Assembly (NCBI GenBank): GCA_027452245.1
Contig: DAIDGW010000182.1
Coordinates: 21,128-85,127 of the forward strand
Length of the DNA: 64,000 nucleotides
Reading direction: 5' to 3'
Source of the DNA: Acidobacteriaceae bacterium
GTDB taxonomy: Bacteria; Acidobacteriota; Terriglobia; Terriglobales; Acidobacteriaceae
In this document: piece after piece, positions 26,715-35,373 of the stretch
Numbering within the stretch: the stretch's first letter is position 1
How the letters are laid out: every line of letters starts with the position of its first letter
Notes under the pieces: model-generated
What the model saw: the letters and a program-made list of their open reading frames with translations, nothing else
Told to the model about the DNA's origin: nothing
Databases searched by the model: none
Position numbers and translations under genes: made by a program

Positions 26715-27458
26715 CTATCCCATCAGCATTCCACCGTTCACATTCAGCACGTGACCGGTGATATACGAAGCCTCGTCAGAGGCGAGAAATGCGACCGCAT
26801 TCGCCACGTCTTCGGAAGCTCCCACGCGTCCCAGTGGAATCTGCTTCACGGCCGTCTGCTTGAACTCATCGCCCAAAGCCGCCGTCATGGCAGTTTCGAT
26901 GAATCCAGGGGCGACGGCGTTGCAGGTTATGCTCCGTGATCCTACCTCGCGCGCGATGGCCATGGTAAGCCCGATCAGCCCAGCTTTCGAGGACGCATAG
27001 TTGGCCTGTCCCGCCTGACCCATCTGGCCAAACACGCTGGTGATGTTAATAATCCTCCCCCAGCGCTGTTTGAGCATAGAACTGATTACCTGCTGAATAC
27101 ACAGATAGGCAGAAGTGAGATTGGTTTGCAGAACGGAGTCCCAGTCGGCACGTTTCATGCGCATGACCAGCTGATCGCGGGTGATGCCGGCATTGTTGAC
27201 GAGGATGTCGACTTTCCCGAATTGCGCGATGGCCGATTTGATGCCCGACTTGATCTGCTCTTCGTCGGCAATATCGATCATGATGGCTGCAGCTTTGCCT
27301 CCGGCAGAACCAATTTCCTGGACGAGTTCGTTGAGCTTCTGCTCATTGCGGGCGGCGACTGCCACACTAGCGCCTTTGGCGGCTAATTTCAGGGCACAGG
27401 CTCGGCCGATGCCCTGCGAAGCTCCGGTGACCAGCGCCACGCGACCGGAAAAATCCAT
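26715..27458 (-). CDS. fabG: 3-oxoacyl-[acyl-carrier-protein] reductase FabG
   Basis: A 247-residue short-chain dehydrogenase, starting at ATG 27458 with AGGAG 7 bases upstream. It shows the NADPH site TGASQGIG (11-18), the NNAG motif (88-91), catalytic Ser141 (NITSVFG) and the YASSK pair (Y154, K158), and ends with the FabG-like SYITGHVLNVNGGMLMG. FabG reduces beta-ketoacyl-ACP in fatty acid elongation. Length and the GITRDQLVMRM stretch point to FabG itself rather than another SDR, though no other fab gene is adjacent. Confidence 0.9.
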   Translation of the reverse strand: MDFSGRVALVTGASQGIGRACALKLAAKGASVAVAARNEQKLNELVQEIGSAGGKAAAIMIDIADEEQIKSGIKSAIAQFGKVDILVNNAGITRDQLVMRMKRADWDSVLQTNLTSAYLCIQQVISSMLKQRWGRIINITSVFGQMGQAGQANYASSKAGLIGLTMAIAREVGSRSITCNAVAPGFIETAMTAALGDEFKQTAVKQIPLGRVGASEDVANAVAFLASDEASYITGHVLNVNGGMLMG

Positions 27459-27515
27459 GATTCTCTCCTGCAAAAGATGGCTTGAACACGACGAGGAATT
27501 ATAAATCGCAGTTCC

Positions 27516-28265
27516 TCAGGAGCGTTCATTTTGTCGCACGGGCCTTAACGGCCAGATGAGTACATCCTGTCGGGCAGAGAAGTGAAGCAGTGGCGTCGAT
27601 TGTGGCAGCGAAATGCCAGCGGACTCGGTCATGGTATTGACCTCGATATGAGCTTCCCCCTTCTGCAGTGGCCATGGTGGGTGATGAATTTCACAGCGGT
27701 AGATCTGCGCTTGGTGAATTGTGTAGAGGCAGTAGCGCTCCGTAAGCCAGTACTCAATTGTTCGCGGCTTGGGATGTTGTGGCTCATAGAGACAGCGATA
27801 GCGCCCTCGGAATTCAGCCTCCGATTGTCTCCGGCGGGATGAGTACCGTATCTCGGTGCCCCGGCGTTCTACTCTCATCTTCGCGTTGAAATAAGGCAGA
27901 TGATAAAACGCGCGAGATCCCCAGACGGCAAGGCGGCTTCCTGCATCAAGACTGAAAAAATACACGCCAGGCTTGCCTCCGACAGTCACGTAGGTGCGAA
28001 CGTTCAGCTCAGGAAATTTGGACAGACCCGGGATAGGTACGATTCCGCGCGGCCGCACGCCGCTCATCCAAAAGGGGATAACTCCGACCCAGCAGCGGCC
28101 TTCGAATGTTTCGAGCGCGAATTGGGAGGGCATCAGAGGGCGCAGTTCTTTCTCGGGCACGGGCCAATGAGCAAACAGCAGGTCATGCCATGTCTGCTTC
28201 ATGATCCATGGGCCTCGCGGAAGTGGCCAGGGGCGATGGCTTACGATTTGTAACAAGGGATGCAT
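27516..28265 (-). CDS. DUF2071 (YqjF-like) protein
   Basis: A 249-residue cytosolic protein. The start is set at ATG 28265 because the family signature HRPWPLPRGPWIMKQTWHDL followed by LFAHWPVP lies directly after it. Other family stretches are WVGVIPFWMSGVRPRG, FPELNVRTYVTVGGKPGVYF and LDAGSRLAVWGSRAFYHLPY. DUF2071 proteins fold like acetoacetate decarboxylase, but their biological role is not established and the decarboxylase Lys is not obvious here. No Shine-Dalgarno sequence is visible. The gene is divergent from thyX, with about 180 bases between the two likely starts. Confidence 0.85.
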   Translation of the reverse strand: MHPLLQIVSHRPWPLPRGPWIMKQTWHDLLFAHWPVPEKELRPLMPSQFALETFEGRCWVGVIPFWMSGVRPRGIVPIPGLSKFPELNVRTYVTVGGKPGVYFFSLDAGSRLAVWGSRAFYHLPYFNAKMRVERRGTEIRYSSRRRQSEAEFRGRYRCLYEPQHPKPRTIEYWLTERYCLYTIHQAQIYRCEIHHPPWPLQKGEAHIEVNTMTESAGISLPQSTPLLHFSARQDVLIWPLRPVRQNERS

Positions 28266-28443
28266 GGCCGCGCAGTTGCCGGATCCGCCTCCCAAAATGA
28301 CGAAACTTGGCTGCACCATTTTGACGGTTTTCCACAAACATCACAAACCATTGCAGGCGTTGGTTCCAAAGCGATTGCACGGACAGCATCTGCCGCGTAC
28401 CATTCCCACACCTCCCATGCCTGTCACCAACGAAGTGGTCGCC

Positions 28444-30081
28444 ATGTCAGAAAACTCCGAAAACAAGAACTCCTCTGGTCAGTCCCACCGCTCGACCCAG
28501 CGAGCTACATCGGGCGAAGGACCGGTTCTGGTCCAGAAGAATCCTGAATCTGCGCCTTCGACTGAGGTTTACGCGGTTTTTGGGGCCGAGCCGGAGGTTC
28601 AGGCGTATGCCATGGCGAAGTATTCGCGATCGGCGCTGTCGATGAAGGAATCGCTTCGCGAAATCAGTACGCAGAAAGCCGAAGAGTTCCTCAACACTTT
28701 TTATTTCCAGTATGGCCACCGCTCGATTGCCGATCTGGCGCATATTGCGCTGGCTATAGAGAGACTTTCCATTCTGGCCGCCATCGAATTGGCCGACGAA
28801 CAGCGGTGGGATGGCCAGGAGCGTTCCACCCGTTATCAAGACTTCAAAAAAAGCGGCTACTTTACGCCTGAATTCGGCGCTGATAAGGATGCGCGCACGC
28901 TGTATCGCGAAACGGTGGATTTTTTGTTCGCGGAGTACGAGGCGCTGTCGGCGCACATGACGCAGCACCTCATCAACATCACCCCCAGACCCGCCGACAT
29001 GAAGCAGGAGGCTTACGAACGAACGCTCAAGGCACGGGCGTTTGACATCACGCGCTACCTGCTGCCGCTTGCGGCCAACACGTCATTGGGCGAGATTGTG
29101 AATGCGCGCACCTTGGAAATTCAGGTGGCGCATCTGCTTTCGCATACTCACCGCGAAGTGCGGCAACTGGGCGAGATGCTGAAAAAGGCCGCGATTTCGG
29201 CGGCATACAACGTGAATGCCGAGTCGTTGCGCAGCTTGGTGGAAGAAATTCGCACCGTCAATGCCGAGCTTGGCGCCCGCGCCGAGCAGGAATTGTTGCG
29301 GGAGGTACGGGTCGCGCCCACGCTGGTCAAGTATGCCGATCCCAATCCCTATGAAATTGAAACTCGGCGGGAGTTGCGGCAGGCTGCGCGCGAGTTGATG
29401 AAGAATGAGCCAATGGCTCCGGCAAAGGCGATCGTCGACCTACTCGATGACGAACCCCTGGAAATAGAGATCGCAACCACCCTGCTTTACGAGCACTGCC
29501 ATCATTCCTACCGGCAGATCCGCCAGGCCGTGCAGGTTGCCGGTGAGCGCCGGCGCCGCGAAATTATCGACCTCGGCTTGCAGCACCGCGGCAAGCATGA
29601 CGAGATGCTGCGCGCCTTCCGCGCCGGACAGCAGTTCCGCTTCGACATCCTCATGGATACGGGCGGGTTCCGCGATATGCACCGCCATCGCCGCTGCATC
29701 CAGGTAATGCAGGCATCGACCACCCAGCATGGGTACGAGATGCTGCTCGACATGGAAGACGCGGGGATGAAAGGGCGATTCGATGCCGCCATGCGCCGTG
29801 TTCAATCTGCGGTTGAGAGCCTCGCCGGTCGCGGCACTACCGAATCCGAGGAGAATTCGCAGTATGCAATCCCCCTGGCATTTCGCAAACGGGCTCTGTT
29901 CAAGATGGATTTTGCCGAGGCCGTTTATATCTCAGAGTTGCGCACGACGCCCGCCGGACATGTTTCCTATCGCAATGTGGCCTATGCAATGTACGAAGCT
30001 GTAGCCAGGAAGTATCCGGCCCTTGCCAAGCATTTCCGCGTGCACGACGTGAGCGCACCCGTGGACTTGCTGCAAAGATAG
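28444..30081 (+). CDS. thyX: Tandem-domain FAD-dependent thymidylate synthase-like protein (ThyX family)
   Basis: A 545-residue protein from ATG 28444 (ATG 28417 is possible; a frame from 28201 overlaps the divergent gene and looks non-coding). ThyX makes dTMP from dUMP with methylene-tetrahydrofolate, FAD and NADPH, usually as a tetramer of about 220-residue chains. Here two ThyX-like halves are fused. Half one has YGHRSIADLAH (90-100), QRWDGQERSTRYQDF (120-134) and the RYLLPLAANTSLGEIVNART helix; half two has FRDMHRHRRCIQ (409-420), ASTTQHGY (424-431) and ELRTTPAGHVSYRNVAYAM near the end. The RHR of the classic motif is only in half two, the E-R-S-T-R-Y part only in half one, so active sites may be composite. 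Confidence 0.85.
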   Translation: MSENSENKNSSGQSHRSTQRATSGEGPVLVQKNPESAPSTEVYAVFGAEPEVQAYAMAKYSRSALSMKESLREISTQKAEEFLNTFYFQYGHRSIADLAHIALAIERLSILAAIELADEQRWDGQERSTRYQDFKKSGYFTPEFGADKDARTLYRETVDFLFAEYEALSAHMTQHLINITPRPADMKQEAYERTLKARAFDITRYLLPLAANTSLGEIVNARTLEIQVAHLLSHTHREVRQLGEMLKKAAISAAYNVNAESLRSLVEEIRTVNAELGARAEQELLREVRVAPTLVKYADPNPYEIETRRELRQAARELMKNEPMAPAKAIVDLLDDEPLEIEIATTLLYEHCHHSYRQIRQAVQVAGERRRREIIDLGLQHRGKHDEMLRAFRAGQQFRFDILMDTGGFRDMHRHRRCIQVMQASTTQHGYEMLLDMEDAGMKGRFDAAMRRVQSAVESLAGRGTTESEENSQYAIPLAFRKRALFKMDFAEAVYISELRTTPAGHVSYRNVAYAMYEAVARKYPALAKHFRVHDVSAPVDLLQR

Positions 30082-30135
30082 GGCTTGTAGGCCCATTTCG
30101 GAACCGATATTCACAACATCTTATCATTTTCGCTT

Positions 30136-30163
30136 TTGTTTCGCTTTGATTTGTATATATAAT
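30136..30163 (+). promoter_or_regulatory. Candidate sigma-70-type promoter of recA
   Basis: TTGTTT (30136-30141), 16 bases, TATAAT (30158-30163), about 43 bases before the recA ATG, in an AT-rich stretch unlike its surroundings. The -10 hexamer is a perfect consensus. I do not see a recognisable LexA operator next to it. Confidence 0.55.
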
Positions 30164-30206
30164 CCTCCAGATTCATACTGCACTTATACAAAGGAGCCAC
30201 ACTCCC

Positions 30207-31307
30207 ATGGCGGATGAACGGGGCAAAGCGATCGATTTGGCGGTATCGCAAATTGAAAAGCAGTTCGGCAAGGGTTCGATCATGCGGTTGGGATCGAAAG
30301 AGGCCATCGTTCCGATCTCAGTGATTTCCACCGGCGCAATTTCGTTCGACGCAGCCCTGGGAGTGGGCGGGTTTCCCCGCGGCCGCGTGGTCGAAGTCTT
30401 CGGCCCGGAATCTTCTGGCAAAACGACCATTACGCTGCAAGTGATTGCCGAGGCGCAAAAGACCGGCGGTATGGCGGCTTTCGTCGACGCCGAGCATGCT
30501 CTGGATCCCGCGTACGCAAAAAAACTCGGCGTAGATGTGGACAACCTGCTGGTCTCCCAGCCCGATTACGGCGAACAGGCTCTCGAGATCACTGAAGCTC
30601 TGGTGCGCTCGAACGCGATCGACGTGCTGGTAGTCGATTCGGTCGCGGCGCTCGTCCCCAAAGCCGAACTCGACGGCGAAATGGGCGACAGCCACATGGG
30701 ACTGCAGGCGCGGCTGATGTCGCAGGCGCTCCGCAAGCTGACGGGAACGGTTTCCAAGTCCCGTACCTGCCTGATCTTCATCAACCAGATCCGCGAAAAG
30801 ATCGGCGTCATGTTCGGCAACCCGGAAACCACGACAGGCGGCCGCGCCCTGAAGTTCTATTCGTCGGTACGCGTCGACATTCGCCGCATCGCCGCGATCA
30901 AAGAGGGTGATGTAGTCACCGGCTCTCGCACCAAGGTCAAAGTTGTGAAGAATAAAGTCGCCGCTCCGTTCCGCGAAGCCGAATTCGACATCCTCTACGG
31001 GGAAGGCATCTCACGCGAGGGCGATCTGCTTGATCTTGCTGTGAACAACAACATTCTCGAGAAGTCTGGCTCGTGGTTCAGCTACAAGGGCGAACGCATC
31101 GGCCAGGGACGTGAGAATGCCCGCCAGTTCCTGAAAGACAACAAGGACATCATGGCGAAGCTCGATGGGGAACTGCGCAAGGCGCTGGGCTTGACGGCGG
31201 CGCGCCCGGAAGCCGCTGCCGCAGCGCAGTCCGGGAACGGCCGCGTCACCACCATGCCCACCGGGACGGAAACTCCGAAGGCTCCCATCGCCGCTGCCCG
31301 GCGATAA
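30207..31307 (+). CDS. recA: Recombinase RecA
   Basis: A 366-residue DNA-dependent ATPase that forms filaments on single-stranded DNA, drives strand exchange and triggers the SOS response. Walker A is GPESSGKTT (66-74); downstream are [44 protein letters not shown] and [20 protein letters not shown] (loop L2 near [10 protein letters not shown]). The C-terminal tail after residue 330 is Ala-rich with few acidic residues, unlike the acidic tail of enterobacterial RecA. AAGGAG lies upstream of the ATG and a good promoter lies at 30136-30163. Confidence 0.98.
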   Translation: MADERGKAIDLAVSQIEKQFGKGSIMRLGSKEAIVPISVISTGAISFDAALGVGGFPRGRVVEVFGPESSGKTTITLQVIAEAQKTGGMAAFVDAEHALDPAYAKKLGVDVDNLLVSQPDYGEQALEITEALVRSNAIDVLVVDSVAALVPKAELDGEMGDSHMGLQARLMSQALRKLTGTVSKSRTCLIFINQIREKIGVMFGNPETTTGGRALKFYSSVRVDIRRIAAIKEGDVVTGSRTKVKVVKNKVAAPFREAEFDILYGEGISREGDLLDLAVNNNILEKSGSWFSYKGERIGQGRENARQFLKDNKDIMAKLDGELRKALGLTAARPEAAAAAQSGNGRVTTMPTGTETPKAPIAAARR

Positions 31308-31434
31308 TTGTTGCCATGGGGCGCAGTGCCTTCGCATTGCGTCCCTCTCTCCCACTCTCGAATTGCCATCGCCTCACCTGCCCGCATAGAATCACCTATT
31401 ATTCGATTCCCCCTTTGCCTTCACGTGAGGATCA

Positions 31435-31992
31435 TTGAATAAACGCGCCGCTATTTATCCCGGATCGTTTGATCCACCGACAAACGGGCACTTGGATCTC
31501 ATTGAACGGGGCAGCAAGATTTTTGACGAACTGGTGGTCGCTATTTTGCGCAATTCCGAAAAAGTGCCGATGTTCAGCGTCCCCGAGCGGCTCGAAATGC
31601 TCAAGACGCTCACAGCCGATTTGGAGAATGTGCGCATCGATACTTTCGAAGGCCTGATGGTCGAGTACGCGAAGTCGATCAACGCAACGTGCGTACTACG
31701 CGGTATTCGGGCCATAAGTGACTATGAATACGAGTTGCAGATGGCATTGATGAACCGGAAGTTGGAGCCGACTTTAGAAACGGTCTTCATGATGCCGGCA
31801 GACAAATATTCTTACGTCAGCTCGCGTCTCGTGCGGGAAGTGGCACGCGCCGGCGGCCCGGTCCGTGGTCTGGTTCCGGAGCACGTCGAACAGAGGCTTC
31901 GTGAAAAGATCGATCCTGCTTACAAGCTGCAGGATGGACAACTGCTGGAAGTCCCCTTGCGAAGGGAAAAAAAGAGGAAAAGCCGAGCATGA
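31435..31992 (+). CDS. coaD: Phosphopantetheine adenylyltransferase CoaD
   Basis: A 185-residue enzyme for the penultimate step of coenzyme A synthesis. It starts at TTG (GTGAGG 5 bases upstream) and opens with RAAIYPGSFDPPTNGHLDLI, holding the nucleotidyltransferase T-x-G-H site (H19). VLRGIRAISDYEYELQMAL and the YSYVSSRLVREVARAGG site (ISSS-like) are also standard. A basic 20-residue tail (PLRREKKRKSRA) extends past the usual family end. The stop overlaps the aminotransferase start by 4 bases. Confidence 0.95.
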   Translation: MNKRAAIYPGSFDPPTNGHLDLIERGSKIFDELVVAILRNSEKVPMFSVPERLEMLKTLTADLENVRIDTFEGLMVEYAKSINATCVLRGIRAISDYEYELQMALMNRKLEPTLETVFMMPADKYSYVSSRLVREVARAGGPVRGLVPEHVEQRLREKIDPAYKLQDGQLLEVPLRREKKRKSRA

Positions 31993-33185
31993 CTACCGCG
32001 ACCACGGAAGCGCTCCGCCTGACGGAACGGATTAACCGTATCGAACCTTCAGCCACCATGGCGGTTGTGGCGGAAGCCGACAAGCTGCGCACACAGGGAA
32101 TCGACGTCGTCGATTTCGGCGCCGGCGAGCCGCATTTCTCCACGCCGCAGCACATCAAGGATGCGGCTATCGCAGCGATCCAGGGTAATTTCACCAAGTA
32201 CACCGCGGTGGCCGGCACGGCGGAACTGCGCGACGCCATTACCCATCGCCACAACGTCGACTTCGATTCCGATTACCGTCGGGAAGAGGTAATTGCATCC
32301 GTCGGTGGCAAGCATGCACTCTTCAATGCCATGCAGGTGCTGGTTGATCACGGCGACGAGGTCATCCTGCCCGTTCCTTATTGGGTTTCGTTTAAAGACA
32401 TCGTGCGCTACGCAGGCGGCAAGTGTGTGCTGCTGAACGCCGATGAGGCGCAAGGATTCCGCGTTACCGCCGACATGGTGGTGAACCTGATTACGCCGCG
32501 CACCAAGCTGATCATTCTGAATTCACCATCCAATCCTTCCGGCGCGGTCATGAGCCCGCAGGACATGACAGAGGTCGTTCGCCTGGCGCACGAGCGCGGC
32601 ATCTGGGTTCTCTCCGACGAGTGCTACGTCTACCTGAACTACACCGGCAAGAATTTTTCCGTGGGATCACTGCGGGAGTACAAGGAGCGCATCCTCGTTG
32701 TTGGCTCGCTTTCGAAAACCTACGCTATGACGGGTTGGCGCCTGGGATACACACTCGCTCCCTCAGCAGTAGTAAGCGCCATGGCAAAATTGCAAAGCCA
32801 GTGCACGTCGAATCCAACATCCATTGTGCAGAAAGCTGCGGTTGCCGCTCTGAAAGGACCACAGGAGTGCGTGGAGCATATGCGGCGGGAGTACATCATG
32901 CTTCGCGACCATGTCGTGGCGGGATTGCGGGCCATTCCCGGCATCACTTGTACGCTGCCGGAAGGCGCGTTTTACGCTTATCCGAATATCTCGAAATTTA
33001 TTGGGCGCGGTGGCCTGAAATCTGCATCAGATGTTGCCGGACGGCTGTTGCGTGAAGCGCATGTGGCCACGGTCCCGGGGGAAGGTTTTGGAACCAGCGA
33101 CCATATCCGAGTTTCATACGCCACTTCGAAGGCTGAATTGGATCGTGGACTGGAGCGGATGCAGAAGTTTTTCGCAACACTCTAG
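31989..33185 (+). CDS. aspC: Class I pyridoxal-phosphate aminotransferase (aspartate aminotransferase type)
   Basis: A 398-residue fold-type I aminotransferase of the Ib subgroup (Thermus/Bacillus AspC type). Substrate-side motif GAGEPHFSTP (44-53), the SNPSG motif at 181-185 with its Asn, DECYVYLNY, and the PLP Lys in SLSKTYAMTGWRLGY (K243) are all present, as is the C-terminal Arg in HIRVSYATSK. Aspartate/glutamate is the likely amino donor, though related enzymes use aromatic or prephenate substrates. It is translationally coupled to coaD and ends at a terminator-like hairpin (33210). Confidence 0.9.
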   Translation: MTTATTEALRLTERINRIEPSATMAVVAEADKLRTQGIDVVDFGAGEPHFSTPQHIKDAAIAAIQGNFTKYTAVAGTAELRDAITHRHNVDFDSDYRREEVIASVGGKHALFNAMQVLVDHGDEVILPVPYWVSFKDIVRYAGGKCVLLNADEAQGFRVTADMVVNLITPRTKLIILNSPSNPSGAVMSPQDMTEVVRLAHERGIWVLSDECYVYLNYTGKNFSVGSLREYKERILVVGSLSKTYAMTGWRLGYTLAPSAVVSAMAKLQSQCTSNPTSIVQKAAVAALKGPQECVEHMRREYIMLRDHVVAGLRAIPGITCTLPEGAFYAYPNISKFIGRGGLKSASDVAGRLLREAHVATVPGEGFGTSDHIRVSYATSKAELDRGLERMQKFFATL

Positions 33186-33209
33186 AATAGTTCAGCAGAA
33201 TTGTTGCCC

Positions 33210-33233
33210 AAGGCCGTTCTGTGGAGCGGCCTT
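33210..33233 (+). terminator. Terminator-like hairpin after the aminotransferase gene
   Basis: AAGGCCG (33210-33216) pairs with CGGCCTT (33227-33233) over a 10-base loop, followed by TCTTCTG. It separates coaD-aspC from the GDP-mannose genes. Confidence 0.6.
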
Positions 33234-33254
33234 TCTTCTGTAGCTCCTGAACGT

Positions 33255-34253
33255 ATGGGGACCTTGTATCCATTGTTGATGCTGCCGGGTTTTGATCCGC
33301 GACCGTGGGGAACACACGATCTCTCGCCCATTTATCCCAATCACAGATTTGAGCAGAAGATCGGGGAGGCATGGTTGACTGGAGATGATTGCAAGGTCGC
33401 CAATGGCCCGCTCACCGGGCAGACATTGTCGCAGCTGAGCAAACAGTATCAGCGAGAACTGGTAGGTGAGGCGGCACGCGATCCCCAAAGATTTCCGCTT
33501 CTACTGAAGTTTTTATTCCCCCGAGAGAAGCTTTCGGTGCAAGTGCATCCCGATGACACGCAGGCGCTGAAGGTGGGTGAGCCTTGGGGTAAAACCGAAT
33601 GCTGGTATGTGGTCCATGCCAAACCGGGATCGCAGATCGGCCTCGGTCTGAAGCCCGGCGTCACTGCGGCAAAATTCGCAGAGTCAATTCACGAAAACCG
33701 CGCCGAAGAGTTTTTGAACTGGATCGACGTTTTCCCCGGTGACATGATCTACGTTGCCGGCGGCACCGTGCATACATTAGGTCCGGGATCGATCATCGTT
33801 GAGACGCAACAACAGTCCGACACTACCTACAGGCTTTATGATTATGGACGCCCGCGCGAGCTTCATTTGAAGCACGGACTAGCAGCCGTTAAAGAACAGG
33901 TTGCTTCAGGCAAGGTCGCGCAGCGCGAAAAAGCACCGCACAATGGTGGCAGCACGCGAGAAGGTTTGATCGCTGCGCCGTATTTTGTCGTCGATCATTT
34001 CGAAGCCAGGCAGCCGTTGGAGTTTTCCGTGCACGACTCGTCGGGACGCAGTTCGGTTCAAATCCTGGTTGCCATCGAAGGCTGCGGCGCTATTGAAGCG
34101 CCCGGATCGGAATCGGTGACCCTGGCAAAAGGCGACGCAGTGGTGATTCCAGCGTCAAGCGAAAAGTTCATTGTCCGTCCGCAGTGGACCCTGGATTTTC
34201 TCAAGGCTTACGTGCCGGGGGCTCCGCTGCCCGAACCGCAAGCCAGGATATAG
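33255..34253 (+). CDS. manA: Mannose-6-phosphate isomerase (class I)
   Basis: A 332-residue zinc enzyme that interconverts fructose-6-phosphate and mannose-6-phosphate. The start at ATG 33255 is chosen because the product then begins MGTLYPLLMLPGFDPRPWG, the normal N-terminus; an in-frame TTG at 33201 lies before the terminator hairpin. Zinc-site motifs are LSVQVHPDD (H98) and KTECWYVV (E115), and the catalytic core includes PGDMIYVAGGTVHTLGPGSI. No clear Shine-Dalgarno sequence is visible. It is followed after 13 bases by the guanylyltransferase gene, so the two form one unit. Confidence 0.93.
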   Translation: MGTLYPLLMLPGFDPRPWGTHDLSPIYPNHRFEQKIGEAWLTGDDCKVANGPLTGQTLSQLSKQYQRELVGEAARDPQRFPLLLKFLFPREKLSVQVHPDDTQALKVGEPWGKTECWYVVHAKPGSQIGLGLKPGVTAAKFAESIHENRAEEFLNWIDVFPGDMIYVAGGTVHTLGPGSIIVETQQQSDTTYRLYDYGRPRELHLKHGLAAVKEQVASGKVAQREKAPHNGGSTREGLIAAPYFVVDHFEARQPLEFSVHDSSGRSSVQILVAIEGCGAIEAPGSESVTLAKGDAVVIPASSEKFIVRPQWTLDFLKAYVPGAPLPEPQARI

Positions 34254-34266
34254 CTCAAACAAAACA

Positions 34267-35373
34267 GTGACCAAGAACTCAAATTTTTATCCCGTAATTC
34301 TCGCCGGCGGACGTGGCACGCGGTTCTGGCCGCTAAGCCGCAGAAAGCGTGCCAAGCAGCTGCTCGCGCTCGATGGCAAGCAGACCATGATTCAGCAGAC
34401 CGTGGCTCGCCTCCTGCCGCTTGCTGCACCCGCGAAGTTCTGGATCATTACCAACGACGATCTGCGTCCCGCAATTTTGAGACAACTTCCACGTCTCCCC
34501 AAAATACAGGTGATGGCAGAGCCGGCAGGACGCAACACCGCCCCAGCTATCGGTCTGGCGGCGTTTCTTCTGCTGCGCCAAGACCCTGACGCAGTGATCG
34601 GAATGTTTCCTTCCGATCACGTGATCGCCGACGAAAAACGCTTTCGAGAGACGCTGGAGCGCGGCATCGCCATTGCTTCCGCGGGCGAGAACATCGTCGT
34701 GCTGGGTATTCGCCCAACGCGTCCGGAAACTGGATACGGATATATCGAGGCCGGCGGCAGTTTCGAGGGAGCGTTGCGGGTCCGCCGCTTTACCGAAAAA
34801 CCTGACGCCCCAACCGCAGCGCGGTTCCTGCAGGCGGGCAATTATTTCTGGAACAGCGGCATGTTTCTCTGGAGTGCGCGCACGCTCGCTGATGCTCTGC
34901 GAGAGCATCTTCCGAAAACCGCGCCGTTGCTCGAAAACATTGCCGCCACATTCGGGACTCGCAAGTTCCCCGACACATTTCGCAAGATCTATCCAAAGTG
35001 CGAGAACATCAGCGTCGATTACGCCGTACTGGAACCGCGCTCTGCCAAGGGTGAGCAGGCGGGAAAGATTTTCTGTCTTCCCGCGGATTTTGGTTGGAAC
35101 GACTTAGGCTCATGGACGGCGTTGCACGAGCATCACACTGCAAAACGGAATCCGCCCGAAGGCAACCTCATCACTGCCGCGAGCAATTTCGTTCTGAATG
35201 CCGAAGGAAATTACATCCACGCCCCGGGAAAGTTTGTGGCGGCTGTCGGGGTGCGCGATGTCGTCGTAGTTGAAACCGATGACGCTTTGCTCATTACTAC
35301 ACGGCAACATGCACAGGATGTCGGCAAAATTGTTAAGCATCTGGACCAGAAGAAACTGCACAAGCTCACTTAA
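34267..35373 (+). CDS. manC: Mannose-1-phosphate guanylyltransferase
   Basis: A 368-residue enzyme that makes GDP-mannose from mannose-1-phosphate and GTP. It starts at GTG 34267, since upstream in-frame codons lie inside manA and are not conserved. The nucleotide site is FYPVILAGGRGTRFWPLSRR followed by KRAKQLLAL; further motifs are AEPAGRNTAPAI, GMFPSDHVI, GYGYIEAGG and FTEKPDAPTA, then NSGMFLWSA. It lacks the C-terminal isomerase domain of bifunctional ManC/AlgA, in line with the separate manA. Stop and next start are adjacent. Confidence 0.93.
   Translation: MTKNSNFYPVILAGGRGTRFWPLSRRKRAKQLLALDGKQTMIQQTVARLLPLAAPAKFWIITNDDLRPAILRQLPRLPKIQVMAEPAGRNTAPAIGLAAFLLLRQDPDAVIGMFPSDHVIADEKRFRETLERGIAIASAGENIVVLGIRPTRPETGYGYIEAGGSFEGALRVRRFTEKPDAPTAARFLQAGNYFWNSGMFLWSARTLADALREHLPKTAPLLENIAATFGTRKFPDTFRKIYPKCENISVDYAVLEPRSAKGEQAGKIFCLPADFGWNDLGSWTALHEHHTAKRNPPEGNLITAASNFVLNAEGNYIHAPGKFVAAVGVRDVVVVETDDALLITTRQHAQDVGKIVKHLDQKKLHKLT

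Noticed and set aside
28201..28443. N-terminal extension of thyX
   Set aside because: The extension overlaps the divergent DUF2071 gene's conserved start and has no ThyX similarity; ATG 28444 gives a normal N-terminus.
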